In this document: one piece after another, positions 4,342-10,592 of the stretch
Position numbering within the stretch: the first letter of the stretch is position 1
Layout: each line of letters begins with the position of its first letter
Assembly: GCA_027046105.1 (NCBI GenBank)
Contig: JALTZQ010000167.1
Span: 1 to 11,720, forward strand
Origin: Pyrodictiaceae archaeon
GTDB taxonomy: Archaea > Thermoproteota > Thermoprotei_A > Sulfolobales > Pyrodictiaceae
Direction: 5' to 3'
DNA: 11,720 nucleotides
Position numbers and translations under genes: made by a program
The notes under the pieces: generated by a model
What the model saw: only the letters and a program-made list of their open reading frames with translations
Told to the model about the DNA's origin: nothing
Database searches by the model: none

Positions 4342-7224
4342 TTATTTCACCTTAATGAACATATCAAGTCTTGAAGCACCAATTATCTCATCCCAACTAA
4401 CATCAAAGGCACGAAGTACTTGTTCAAACGTTGATTTAACTTGTTCTATGTATTTATCTAAATCTATTTCCGTTAGCCTAGCTAACTGTATAGGTTTCAC
4501 ACCATCCTTTCCTTTAACTTTCACGAAAGATATTACATCTCCGGGTAATACCTCTATCCCGATCGATACAAGCTGCCTCGCTGCTTTAACGTGCGGCGGT
4601 GTATTTTTATCATAACTACTAACATGTTTACTCAAACCCATTTTTATTGCAAGCTCATCAAGATTATACTCATAACCCTTGAGTTTAACATATATTTCTC
4701 TTAGCTTTTTACGCATATGTTCACGAAAACGAATAACATCGAATGGCGTATCTATCTTACCTATCATATCAAGAATCTCCTTAAATTCCTTTTTTAGGAA
4801 CTCAGGTGTATTTCTCTTCTTAGCAACAAGGCCCTTAACATCAACTCCACCCTCGTTAAACACGCCTAGGTAGTTCTTTTTCAAACCAGTAAATGTCAAC
4901 AATTTATATGACTTGTCAATTTCAAGTTCAAGCCCAAACTCTCTATCTACATAGTCTCTTAGCCTCTTAAGTGCTTCCTCACTTGGATGCCATATGAATA
5001 AGGAATCTGTATCACCATATAGAACCCTAAGACCCAGTTCACCAGCTTTTTGTACCGTGGCTTTAATTGTATGACGACCTATTGCAGTAACACTTTCAGC
5101 TACTGGTGGCGCATAGAATGGGAAATTAGAAGCGCCAAAAACACCGTAACTAGCATTAATGTAAACCTTCATTGCAGCCTGAACAGTATCGTACCATGCT
5201 CTTACCTCTGGAGGTAAATCTTTCGACTTAGCCTTCTTTTTATAAACTCGTACACGATAATCTCTTAGTAATCCGACTATTTGGGCAGTAAGGCCGGGTT
5301 TGCTCATACAGACCTTATGACTAACATCTGGTATAACAACTATTTTATCTCCAGGGCATTCCACGGGATTAACAGTTTCGTAGCTTAAATTCCATTTCTT
5401 AATTATACTAGGATATAGACTTGCAAAGTCAAGGACAACAACATTAAAGAATACTCCGCTAGGTGGATCAAGGACAAGGGCACCCATATACTTTTTACCC
5501 TTAACTATGGCTTCGCTCTTGACTTCACCTTTCAATTGTCTTATCTCCTTGGGTAGTGGTATTAAATAGTTTCTTCTCCGATGTTCCCAATACAATAAGC
5601 TTTTAATCCACGCAGATACTTGGCTCCTGGTTACATCCTCAAGTGGAAGACGCGATATACGCATTAACAGAACAATAAGTTTCCACACAAGTTCATCGTT
5701 AAAGAGTGTTAGTTTTAGGGTTAACTCAGCGTCACGTAGGTTATATTTTACCAGCTCTGAGAATGGAAGCTCACTAATGCTAGTTTCTATCTCCAGTTTA
5801 CGTTCACCTAGAAGAGCCGCTGAGATAGCATCTAATGTAAACTCTTTGTAAGCATTACCGAACGCATAACTCTGTATTGCCTTAATCGAGAAGAACTTAT
5901 ACAAGTCTATATGAAGACCGTATTTCAACGACACGTATTCACGTGTATGCCTAAATGGTATGTGATCACGTGGTATATTGAGCTTTATTGCACGATTAAA
6001 TATGTATGGAAAATCAAAATTATCACCATTAAACGATAAGACCAGGGGATACTGGGCTATAATACGAAGCGTTTCAATAATGAGGGCACGCTCGTTATCA
6101 AATATCTCAATTAATGCGTCATTAGGTAAATCTGCATCACCAAAGCTTTTACCATGAATACCAAGAAGAAAAACCGCCTTAAATCCATCGTTAGAGGCAA
6201 AAGCAACACTAATTACAGGATATGAGGCCTCATTGGCATCTGGTACTCTTCCCTTGAAAGGTGTATAAACTTCTATGTCGATTGCAATTCGTCTTACTCT
6301 AGGTGGTGCCTCTTCAAACAAAGGAAGCCACTCAACAGCCATCCTAATAGTTGACTCATCCTCACCATGGAAAACTTCACGTATTTTTTCCACGTCCTTA
6401 TCATCTAAATTAGGCATTACTATTTCCATGCTTTTACCGACAATTCTATACCTCATACCGGGCACGAGACCATAGTCATATATATAATTATGATGGAATT
6501 TAATGTTGGCTTCCCATGCTTTGGGCACTTTTTCTCTTAATACACGGACTACGTCGGGTGTTTTAGTTACTATTTTTGTAAGAGTTCTCTCCTTGCCTCG
6601 AAGTAAATCATATTTCCTTACTATCTCTACACGCTCAAAACCAGAATGTGTTACAACACTCTTTATTTCCTGAACCTTGTCTGGAGGTATATCAGTAAGA
6701 AAATACGGCTTGTACCCTGTCTTGTCATAGTATACATACATAGTCTCACTTTTATCATCATAAAGCTTTATCGCAACAACACCTTTCAAGCCATCATAGT
6801 ATGTCGATAATAGATAGCCAGTAACACCCTCCACAGCTTCTAAAGGCTCTTTGACGAGTTGCATACCGCTGTACTTTATGATCTTAACTGATTCATCGTC
6901 CTTAACATGCTCCGAGGCAATACGTTTATCGATCCTCACTAATACCGAGCTATCAGCATAGTCATTTCCATAGACATTAGTATGACTCGCCACTGAATCG
7001 GTATTACTCTCTTTGTTTTTAACAGATTTAGGCGGTAACTCCACTTGTTCACGTCCTAAACCATGAACATTTCTATTAGCTTTCTTACCAACTAAATCAC
7101 TTATAAGTTCATCAAGGACTAGTTTACTATCATCACTGCCTAGTTCCTCCCTACGTTCGCGCTTCTCTTTACTTATAAAATTCCATAAAGATAACTGCTT
7201 TGACCTACTCTTGTTTTTCACCAT
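4342..7224 (-). CDS. polB1: Family B DNA polymerase PolB1 (replicative type) with exonuclease and N-terminal PIP box
   Basis: This 960-residue polymerase carries every proofreading and polymerase motif. Exo I is D316-I-E318, Exo II is FNGDNFD (398-404, D401 and D404), Exo III is YNLRD (494-498). Polymerase motif A is DFASLYPSI (599-607), motif B is K686 with N690 and YG (693-694), motif C is YGDTDS (736-741, D738 and D740). The C-terminal STFEQVLRAFDVSWDEI is characteristic of crenarchaeal PolB1, the main replicative polymerase in Sulfolobus. QLSLWNFI (10-17) fits a PCNA-binding PIP box. A linker of about 115 residues, rich in Ser, Asn, Asp and Lys, follows before the core begins near residue 134, roughly 80 residues more than in Sulfolobus PolB1 as I recall it. 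AGAGGT eight bases upstream supports the ATG at 7224. It is convergent with the methyltransferase operon and 145 bases downstream of argS. Confidence 0.97.
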   Translation of the reverse strand: MVKNKSRSKQLSLWNFISKEKRERREELGSDDSKLVLDELISDLVGKKANRNVHGLGREQVELPPKSVKNKESNTDSVASHTNVYGNDYADSSVLVRIDKRIASEHVKDDESVKIIKYSGMQLVKEPLEAVEGVTGYLLSTYYDGLKGVVAIKLYDDKSETMYVYYDKTGYKPYFLTDIPPDKVQEIKSVVTHSGFERVEIVRKYDLLRGKERTLTKIVTKTPDVVRVLREKVPKAWEANIKFHHNYIYDYGLVPGMRYRIVGKSMEIVMPNLDDKDVEKIREVFHGEDESTIRMAVEWLPLFEEAPPRVRRIAIDIEVYTPFKGRVPDANEASYPVISVAFASNDGFKAVFLLGIHGKSFGDADLPNDALIEIFDNERALIIETLRIIAQYPLVLSFNGDNFDFPYIFNRAIKLNIPRDHIPFRHTREYVSLKYGLHIDLYKFFSIKAIQSYAFGNAYKEFTLDAISAALLGERKLEIETSISELPFSELVKYNLRDAELTLKLTLFNDELVWKLIVLLMRISRLPLEDVTRSQVSAWIKSLLYWEHRRRNYLIPLPKEIRQLKGEVKSEAIVKGKKYMGALVLDPPSGVFFNVVVLDFASLYPSIIKKWNLSYETVNPVECPGDKIVVIPDVSHKVCMSKPGLTAQIVGLLRDYRVRVYKKKAKSKDLPPEVRAWYDTVQAAMKVYINASYGVFGASNFPFYAPPVAESVTAIGRHTIKATVQKAGELGLRVLYGDTDSLFIWHPSEEALKRLRDYVDREFGLELEIDKSYKLLTFTGLKKNYLGVFNEGGVDVKGLVAKKRNTPEFLKKEFKEILDMIGKIDTPFDVIRFREHMRKKLREIYVKLKGYEYNLDELAIKMGLSKHVSSYDKNTPPHVKAARQLVSIGIEVLPGDVISFVKVKGKDGVKPIQLARLTEIDLDKYIEQVKSTFEQVLRAFDVSWDEIIGASRLDMFIKVK

Positions 7225-7343
7225 GATTAGTTACCTCTAACAGTCTACCCATGTGCTAAATTTGGCTACCATTTCGGTGTTCCTATGAAGTGTAGTAGCA
7301 AGTAGTACTCAATAAACATTAACAAACATAGGTAGCTTGCTCT

Positions 7344-7361
7344 ACTCGTTTAAACTAGAGT
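7344..7361. repeat. GTTTAAAC palindrome with ACTC/GAGT flanks between argS and polB1
   Basis: The 8-bp palindrome GTTTAAAC (7348-7355) is flanked by ACTC (7344-7347) and, after two bases, GAGT (7358-7361). It lies just downstream of the argS stop and about 120 bases upstream of the polB1 start. It may serve as a TATA-like box for a polB1 transcript with a long leader, or as part of an argS terminator. A second AT-rich candidate (AAATTTAG on the minus strand, near 7257-7264) is closer to polB1. The rest of this 145-base gap holds no convincing ORF. Confidence 0.25.
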
Positions 7362-7369
7362 TATTATAG

Positions 7370-9358
7370 TCACATACGCTCAAGAACGGGGACGCCTAAT
7401 ATTTTCATTATATTCCTTAATACTTGTTTTGTTGCATATACTAGTGCTAGCTTAAAATTACGTAATCCAGGATCCTGTTCCCGAATTACATGATCACGCG
7501 GATACCAAGCATTAAATGTGTCAGCTAATTTTAGGACGTATGATACCAATAGTTCTGGCCGAAGCTCGTCTGCTGCCTTGACAAAGACGCGGGGAAACTC
7601 TGATAATAGTAAAATAAGCTTACGTCGCATACCCTCTTTAGAACCAGAGTAGTAATCTATACTACTCCAATCAATAGGTTTGCCATACTTTGCCAAAATG
7701 TTATGAGCTCTCGCATAAGTGTATTGAATATATGGTGCACTGTTTCTATCAAAGTCTAGCGCCTCATTCATATTGAAAACCAATGGTTTCTGTGCAGCTA
7801 CCGATACCAATGAGAACCTGACAGCTCCAACACCAACAGCTTCAGCAATTCTATCCAATTCATGCCCACCACTACTTCTTTGTTCAACTTCACGACGAGC
7901 AATGGCAGCTGCTCTATCAAGTAATTCATCAAGCGATACATACTCTCCGCGACGACCACTCATTGAGACGCCGGGCAGGTTAACCATCTCATAATCGTAA
8001 TGCAACAAATTGTAGCCTTCACGATGATAGCCTAAGGCTATAAGGGCAAGTCTTACTTGTAACTGTTCCAGTCGCTGCTCAGCTGCAACAACATTAATTA
8101 CCTTATCTGCATTGAATTCCCTAAACTTCTTTATACTATAAGCTATGTCACGCGTCGTATAGAGAGTAGTGCCATCGCTTCGCATTAAAATCAGCGGCGG
8201 AATCTCAGTACCTTCACTAATACCAAGCGCATTCCTTACCTCTTCATTACCTAAGATCCTTTTAAAATCAAGAGCATATGTACCTTTATACAATGTAAAA
8301 TACGGTGTTTTCTTTGCTACATCAATGACACGCCTTACATCACTATTCCATACAAGATCGCTCTCCCAATCCCATACATCGAATTCTACACCAAATCTAG
8401 ATAATGTTTCCTTAAACCCCTCCAGACATGCATTTACTATTTCGCGAATCCTTCTTACTACCACTTCATCGAGCTTATACTCATAGGCTTTCATAATCTC
8501 ACTTATACTTGATTCAGGATCCGGATCATTATTAATTGCAGATGCAAGTTTATCAAATAATTCACTATTTTTTTCACGTAATTTCGACAAAATCGCTACA
8601 AGTCTATCAAGCTCAGACAACTTGTCACGATACTCTTCGTACCTTCCCTCTTTTTTTAATGTCTCAAGCTCTTTCTTAAGAACGGATATATCCACTAATG
8701 TGTGGGTAATTGCATAAACTAGGCCTATCCAGTGGTCTTTTTTAACGTTTTTGGGTATTGAAAGACCTGCCTTGATGATGCCATAAGCTAAGACCGCCAC
8801 TTGCCTACCAACATCGTTAATATAGAACCTGGTTTGTACTATGTGACCCCGTGCCCTAAGGAGACGAGCAAGTGTATCACCAAGGCTAGCGTTTCTTGCA
8901 TGACCTATGTGTAATGGATGTACTGGGTTAGCACTCGTATGTTCAACAACTATCCGTTGCGGGTTATCGGTTTTTACAATACCGAATTCACTCCCATCAT
9001 TACGTACTGCGTCGAATACGAGTTTCGCCAAAACCTCTTCATTAACTACAACATTGAGATACGCGCCATGAAGTCTTGCTTCCTTTATAACTCTTAAACC
9101 AAGATTCTTTAATTTGTTCTCAATATCGACAAATACCTCCTTTGGTGTTATCTTTTCTTCTACTCTTTTAAGGAGCCTCAGCAAAGGTACTCCGTAGTCA
9201 CCTAATTCGACTGATGGTGTAGGGCTAATCATTCTTTCTATGTTCTGCAGAGTCTCATCGATACCCTTACGACTTAATACACTATGCATGGCGCGTGCTA
9301 GTAAACGAATAGGATGATTTTCGAACAGTTTAAGTGAAGCCGACATTTCTATCCCCAT
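7370..9358 (-). CDS. argS: Arginyl-tRNA synthetase
   Basis: Class I synthetase that charges tRNA-Arg with arginine, using ATP and, as is usual for ArgRS, needing the tRNA for activation. The 662-residue protein has an N-terminal additional domain (about 15-125), then the catalytic Rossmann core opened by VVEHTSANPVHPLHIGHARN with the HIGH signature at 150-153. A helical insertion rich in Lys and Glu follows (about 225-290). The KMSKS loop is replaced by MSGR at 466-469, as in many ArgRS enzymes. A DALR-type helical anticodon-binding domain runs from YIQYTYARAHN (about 543) to the end LGVPVLERM. Length is slightly above the common 550-630. I kept ATG 9358, but ATG 9346, preceded by GGGGAT, is an alternative four codons in. 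A TTAATTAA box at 9396-9403 would give a leader of about 15 bases. Identification is secure. Confidence 0.97.
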   Translation of the reverse strand: MGIEMSASLKLFENHPIRLLARAMHSVLSRKGIDETLQNIERMISPTPSVELGDYGVPLLRLLKRVEEKITPKEVFVDIENKLKNLGLRVIKEARLHGAYLNVVVNEEVLAKLVFDAVRNDGSEFGIVKTDNPQRIVVEHTSANPVHPLHIGHARNASLGDTLARLLRARGHIVQTRFYINDVGRQVAVLAYGIIKAGLSIPKNVKKDHWIGLVYAITHTLVDISVLKKELETLKKEGRYEEYRDKLSELDRLVAILSKLREKNSELFDKLASAINNDPDPESSISEIMKAYEYKLDEVVVRRIREIVNACLEGFKETLSRFGVEFDVWDWESDLVWNSDVRRVIDVAKKTPYFTLYKGTYALDFKRILGNEEVRNALGISEGTEIPPLILMRSDGTTLYTTRDIAYSIKKFREFNADKVINVVAAEQRLEQLQVRLALIALGYHREGYNLLHYDYEMVNLPGVSMSGRRGEYVSLDELLDRAAAIARREVEQRSSGGHELDRIAEAVGVGAVRFSLVSVAAQKPLVFNMNEALDFDRNSAPYIQYTYARAHNILAKYGKPIDWSSIDYYSGSKEGMRRKLILLLSEFPRVFVKAADELRPELLVSYVLKLADTFNAWYPRDHVIREQDPGLRNFKLALVYATKQVLRNIMKILGVPVLERM

Positions 9359-9391
9359 GTCATCAGAATAAGTGTAATCCTATGATACACA

Positions 9392-9409
9392 CCCCTTAAT
9401 TAACTGGGG
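9392..9409. promoter_or_regulatory. Palindromic TATA-like element of the argS divergent promoter
   Basis: CCCC (9392-9395), TTAATTAA (9396-9403), CT, GGGG (9406-9409) form an imperfect palindrome around an 8-bp AT palindrome. Read on the minus strand it lies where a TATA box would place transcription near 9373, 15 bases before the argS ATG. Read on the plus strand it would start transcription near 9426, ahead of the AGGAGG and ATG at 9452. It may therefore be a shared bidirectional box. The assignment rests on position and composition only. Confidence 0.4.
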
Positions 9410-9410
9410 A

Positions 9411-9440
9411 ATGTACCTGAATATACCTAAATGTGTACTA
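9411..9440. repeat. Three imperfect 10-bp tandem repeats upstream of argS
   Basis: Three consecutive 10-mers read ATGTACCTGA, ATATACCTAA and ATGTGTACTA. The first two agree at eight of ten positions and the third is more diverged. The period is one helical turn, so the copies face the same side of the DNA, as in a cooperative protein-binding site. They directly abut the palindromic TATA element and precede the AGGAGG of the small ORF at 9452. Confidence 0.45.
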
Positions 9441-9451
9441 GGAGGAAAGCC

Positions 9452-9541
9452 ATGAATACTAAATTTTCCCATATGTGTCTCGTGGGGAGAATTAGGAGCA
9501 AATCCTACCATGCATTGTTTAAAGATATTTACTCTTTGTAG
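9452..9541 (+). CDS. Candidate 29-residue peptide with a perfect AGGAGG ribosome binding site
   Basis: The ORF encodes MNTKFSHMCLVGRIRSKSYH followed by nine more residues and a TAG stop. A full AGGAGG (9440-9445) lies six bases before the ATG, one of the strongest such sites in the window, and the palindromic TATA element lies about 50 bases upstream. The peptide is basic with no membrane segment and no domain I recognise. It ends 25 bases before the next small ORF at 9567, so the two could form a mini-operon or the first could act as a leader. With only 29 codons, chance is a real possibility. It was too short for ordinary ORF calling. Confidence 0.3.
   Translation: MNTKFSHMCLVGRIRSKSYHALFKDIYSL
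9518..9523 (+). promoter_or_regulatory. TATA-like box TTTAAA before the 36-residue ORF
   Basis: TTTAAA in the context GTTTAAAGAT lies 44-49 bases before the ATG at 9567. Transcription about 26 bases downstream, near 9546, would leave a short leader that still holds the G-rich ribosome binding site at 9556-9561. It lies inside the upstream 29-codon ORF, so it would provide a separate promoter for the second ORF. Confidence 0.35.
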
Positions 9542-9566
9542 ACAAGATTTTGCAAAGGGGTAGTAC

Positions 9567-9677
9567 ATGGAGCCACCACTCTACGTAATACTAGCACTTA
9601 TTGGTTTAACTCTTATACTAGCTGGTATTTTCGTTGAATTGGTTTGTACCCGGCGCTGCTCTTCTAGCAACAAGTAA
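9567..9677 (+). CDS. Candidate 36-residue single-pass membrane protein
   Basis: The ORF begins MEPPLYVILALIGLTLILAG and continues IFVELVCTRRC, ending with a short polar tail and TAA. Residues about 5-27 form one clear hydrophobic helix, flanked by an acidic N-terminus and a basic CTRRC segment, so the positive-inside rule puts the C-terminus in the cytoplasm. GGGGTAG (9557-9563) just before the ATG is a plausible ribosome binding site and TTTAAA at 9518 a promoter. It runs against speD: its last 60 bases overlap the 3' end of speD on the opposite strand, with the codons exactly in register. That overlap may help the frame stay open by chance, but the first 51 bases, which encode most of the hydrophobic helix, are outside speD. 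Function is unknown. Confidence 0.4.
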   Translation: MEPPLYVILALIGLTLILAGIFVELVCTRRCSSSNK

Positions 9678-10079
9678 TGGTATACTACTTCTGTCTGCAT
9701 AATGGACAGTATAGTAATGTGGCTTAAGCGTTTCCACAATGTAATTGAACGCTTTCCAAGGGTCGCTGTTTGCACCACAAGTATAGACATCTACAGTCGC
9801 ATAGCCATAGTCAGGCCATGTATGTAGCGCAATATGGCTTTCGAGTACCAAAGCTATTACAGAGACACCACCATGAAACCCAGTAAACTTCCAACTCTTG
9901 ATTTCGACAAGTCTCATATTAGCTGTTTTAGCTGCCTGCACTATTATTGACCTCAATAAATCTTCATCCCATAATAACTCCTTCTTAACACCATATAAAT
10001 TACCATAGACGTGCTTCCCTATAATGTAATCTTCACCCTCACCTATATCTATTGACTGGCGCTCACGACGTTCATCCAT
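9618..10079 (-). CDS. Pyruvoyl-dependent SpeD-family decarboxylase (AdoMet or arginine decarboxylase proenzyme)
   Basis: The 153-residue proenzyme belongs to the class that cleaves itself to make a pyruvoyl group. Cleavage would fall between E80 and S81 in VLESHIALHTWP. H86 and C101 (VYTCG) are the processing and catalytic residues seen in Thermotoga SpeD as H68 and C83. KHVYGNLYGV (22-31) and SWKFTGFHGGVSVIAL (62-77) are typical of the family. In crenarchaea two paralogues exist: S-adenosylmethionine decarboxylase, which makes the aminopropyl donor for spermidine-type polyamines, and an arginine decarboxylase that evolved from it and makes agmatine. Specificity was traced to the beta subunit (before S81), but I cannot assign it here. 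The ATG at 10079 follows GTGAGG by 11 bases. Ends are extended: about 20 residues before the core and 20 after YADRSS. The 3' end overlaps a candidate small gene on the other strand. Confidence 0.92.
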   Translation of the reverse strand: MDERRERQSIDIGEGEDYIIGKHVYGNLYGVKKELLWDEDLLRSIIVQAAKTANMRLVEIKSWKFTGFHGGVSVIALVLESHIALHTWPDYGYATVDVYTCGANSDPWKAFNYIVETLKPHYYTVHYADRSSIPLLVARRAAPGTNQFNENTS

Positions 10080-10101
10080 AATACTCTCAGCCTCACTAAA
10101 A

Positions 10102-10108
10102 CCCTAAC
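10102..10108. promoter_or_regulatory. CCCTAAC half-site in the speD leader
   Basis: CCCTAAC is the exact complement of GTTAGGG at 10151-10157. It lies within the predicted speD leader, between the predicted transcription start and the GTGAGG ribosome binding site. It may be a second binding site for whatever recognises the palindrome at 10151-10162. Confidence 0.3.
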
Positions 10109-10150
10109 TCTATCGCAGCCAAATGAGGGTGCGTGGTGGGGGTTAATCAA

Positions 10151-10162
10151 GTTAGGGCTAAC
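10151..10162. promoter_or_regulatory. Operator-like palindrome GTTAG-GG-CTAAC in the speD promoter
   Basis: GTTAGGGCTAAC has two perfect 5-bp arms around a central GG. It sits between the predicted speD TATA box (10166-10172) and the predicted start of transcription near 10142, the place where archaeal repressors commonly block polymerase. A further half-site GGTTAA is at 10141-10146. The CTAAC arm resembles the GCTAAC elements before pina. Confidence 0.45.
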
Positions 10163-10165
10163 CAG

Positions 10166-10172
10166 TATAAAA
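10166..10172 (-). promoter_or_regulatory. TATA box of speD
   Basis: On the minus strand this reads TTTTATA, a good archaeal TATA box. Transcription would begin about 27 bases on, near 10142, giving a leader of about 63 bases before the ATG at 10079. This suggests that speD has its own promoter even though a gene on the same strand lies upstream. Confidence 0.5.
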
Positions 10173-10260
10173 TTCGTGAAAGGCTTGCTACTAGGCGGCA
10201 GCCTACCGGAAATTCGAGACAATGCCCCGATTAAATGAGAGAAAGAGCGCATTAAGTAAC

Positions 10261-10277
10261 GGAGCAATTGCTGCTCC
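10261..10277 (-). terminator. Hairpin after the 60-residue gene
   Basis: GGAGCA (10261-10266) and TGCTCC (10272-10277) form a perfect 6-bp stem with a five-base loop, beginning 12 bases past the stop of the minus-strand gene at 10289. On that strand it is followed by T/C-rich sequence including CTCTTTCTCTC, which fits archaeal termination on pyrimidine-rich RNA. The rest of the 209-base gap to speD holds the promoter elements and the short inverted repeat TAGGC-GGCA-GCCTA (10192-10205), with no convincing gene. Confidence 0.4.
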
Positions 10278-10288
10278 CCACAAGGCCG

Positions 10289-10471
10289 TTAACACTTATA
10301 CCCCTTAATTACAAGATTGTATCGTTCAATAAGCTTACACACTTCTTTCTTGGGAACCACAGCTTTTGCCCCATCTTCTGTTTCAACTAGAACCATTTCG
10401 CCAATTATCTTTGCTTGTGCACGAATAGGCTTGCGTGGCTTAGCCAATTCCCAGACATCCTTATTAGTCAT
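10289..10471 (-). CDS. Unrecognised small protein, 60 residues
   Basis: The family is not recognised. After a basic proline-containing start (ELAKPRKPIRAQAK) come two probable strands, KIIGEMVLVETED and GAKAVVPKK, then a helix EVCKLIERYN and a last strand ending VIKGYKC. The strand-turn-strand with ETEDGAKAVVP looks like a small barrel or SH3-like hairpin. The two cysteines (45 and 60) could be metal ligands or a disulfide, but no CXXC exists. GGTGAT (10477-10482, minus strand) lies five bases before the ATG, a very good ribosome binding site, which supports a real gene despite its size. It lies upstream of speD on the same strand, with a likely terminator and a speD promoter between them, and is divergent from the winged-helix gene at 10593. 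Confidence 0.72.
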   Translation of the reverse strand: MTNKDVWELAKPRKPIRAQAKIIGEMVLVETEDGAKAVVPKKEVCKLIERYNLVIKGYKC

Positions 10472-10529
10472 ACATAATCACCCCAAATCCAGCATCTGAG
10501 CACCGTACTAGCTGTACTATTCTAGTGCA

Positions 10530-10545
10530 CCCCCTAGTAAGGGGG
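10530..10545. repeat. CCCCCT-AGTA-AGGGGG hairpin in a divergent intergenic region
   Basis: A perfect 6-bp stem, almost all GC, with a four-base AGTA loop, followed by another AGGGG (10547-10551). It lies between the divergent starts at 10471 (minus) and 10593 (plus) in otherwise AT-rich DNA. Nearby, GTACTAG and CTAGTGC (10505-10528) form an imperfect inverted repeat. It could be an operator or an RNA element in the leader of the minus-strand gene. Confidence 0.4.
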
Positions 10546-10592
10546 AAGGGGTATACTTTGATTAGGGACACATAGATTGTAATACATGGCGT

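Noticed and set aside
9335..9370. C box-like TGATGA just before the argS start on the minus strand
   Set aside because: The base before it is a pyrimidine and no D box follows within a normal distance.
9380..9568. Minus-strand ORF of 62 codons upstream of argS
   Set aside because: No ribosome binding site, no recognisable fold, and it covers the regulatory repeats and the argS promoter region.
9581..9790. Minus-strand ORF of 69 codons inside speD
   Set aside because: An alternative frame of speD, whose catalytic motifs are beyond doubt.
10049..10267. Minus-strand ORF of 72 codons overlapping the start of speD
   Set aside because: Out of frame with speD and spans its TATA box, operator and ribosome binding site. 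Composition looks random.
10080..10288. Possible tRNA or riboswitch in the gap before speD
   Set aside because: No T-loop consensus, no acceptor stem and no known riboswitch core. The structure present is explained by a terminator hairpin and promoter elements.
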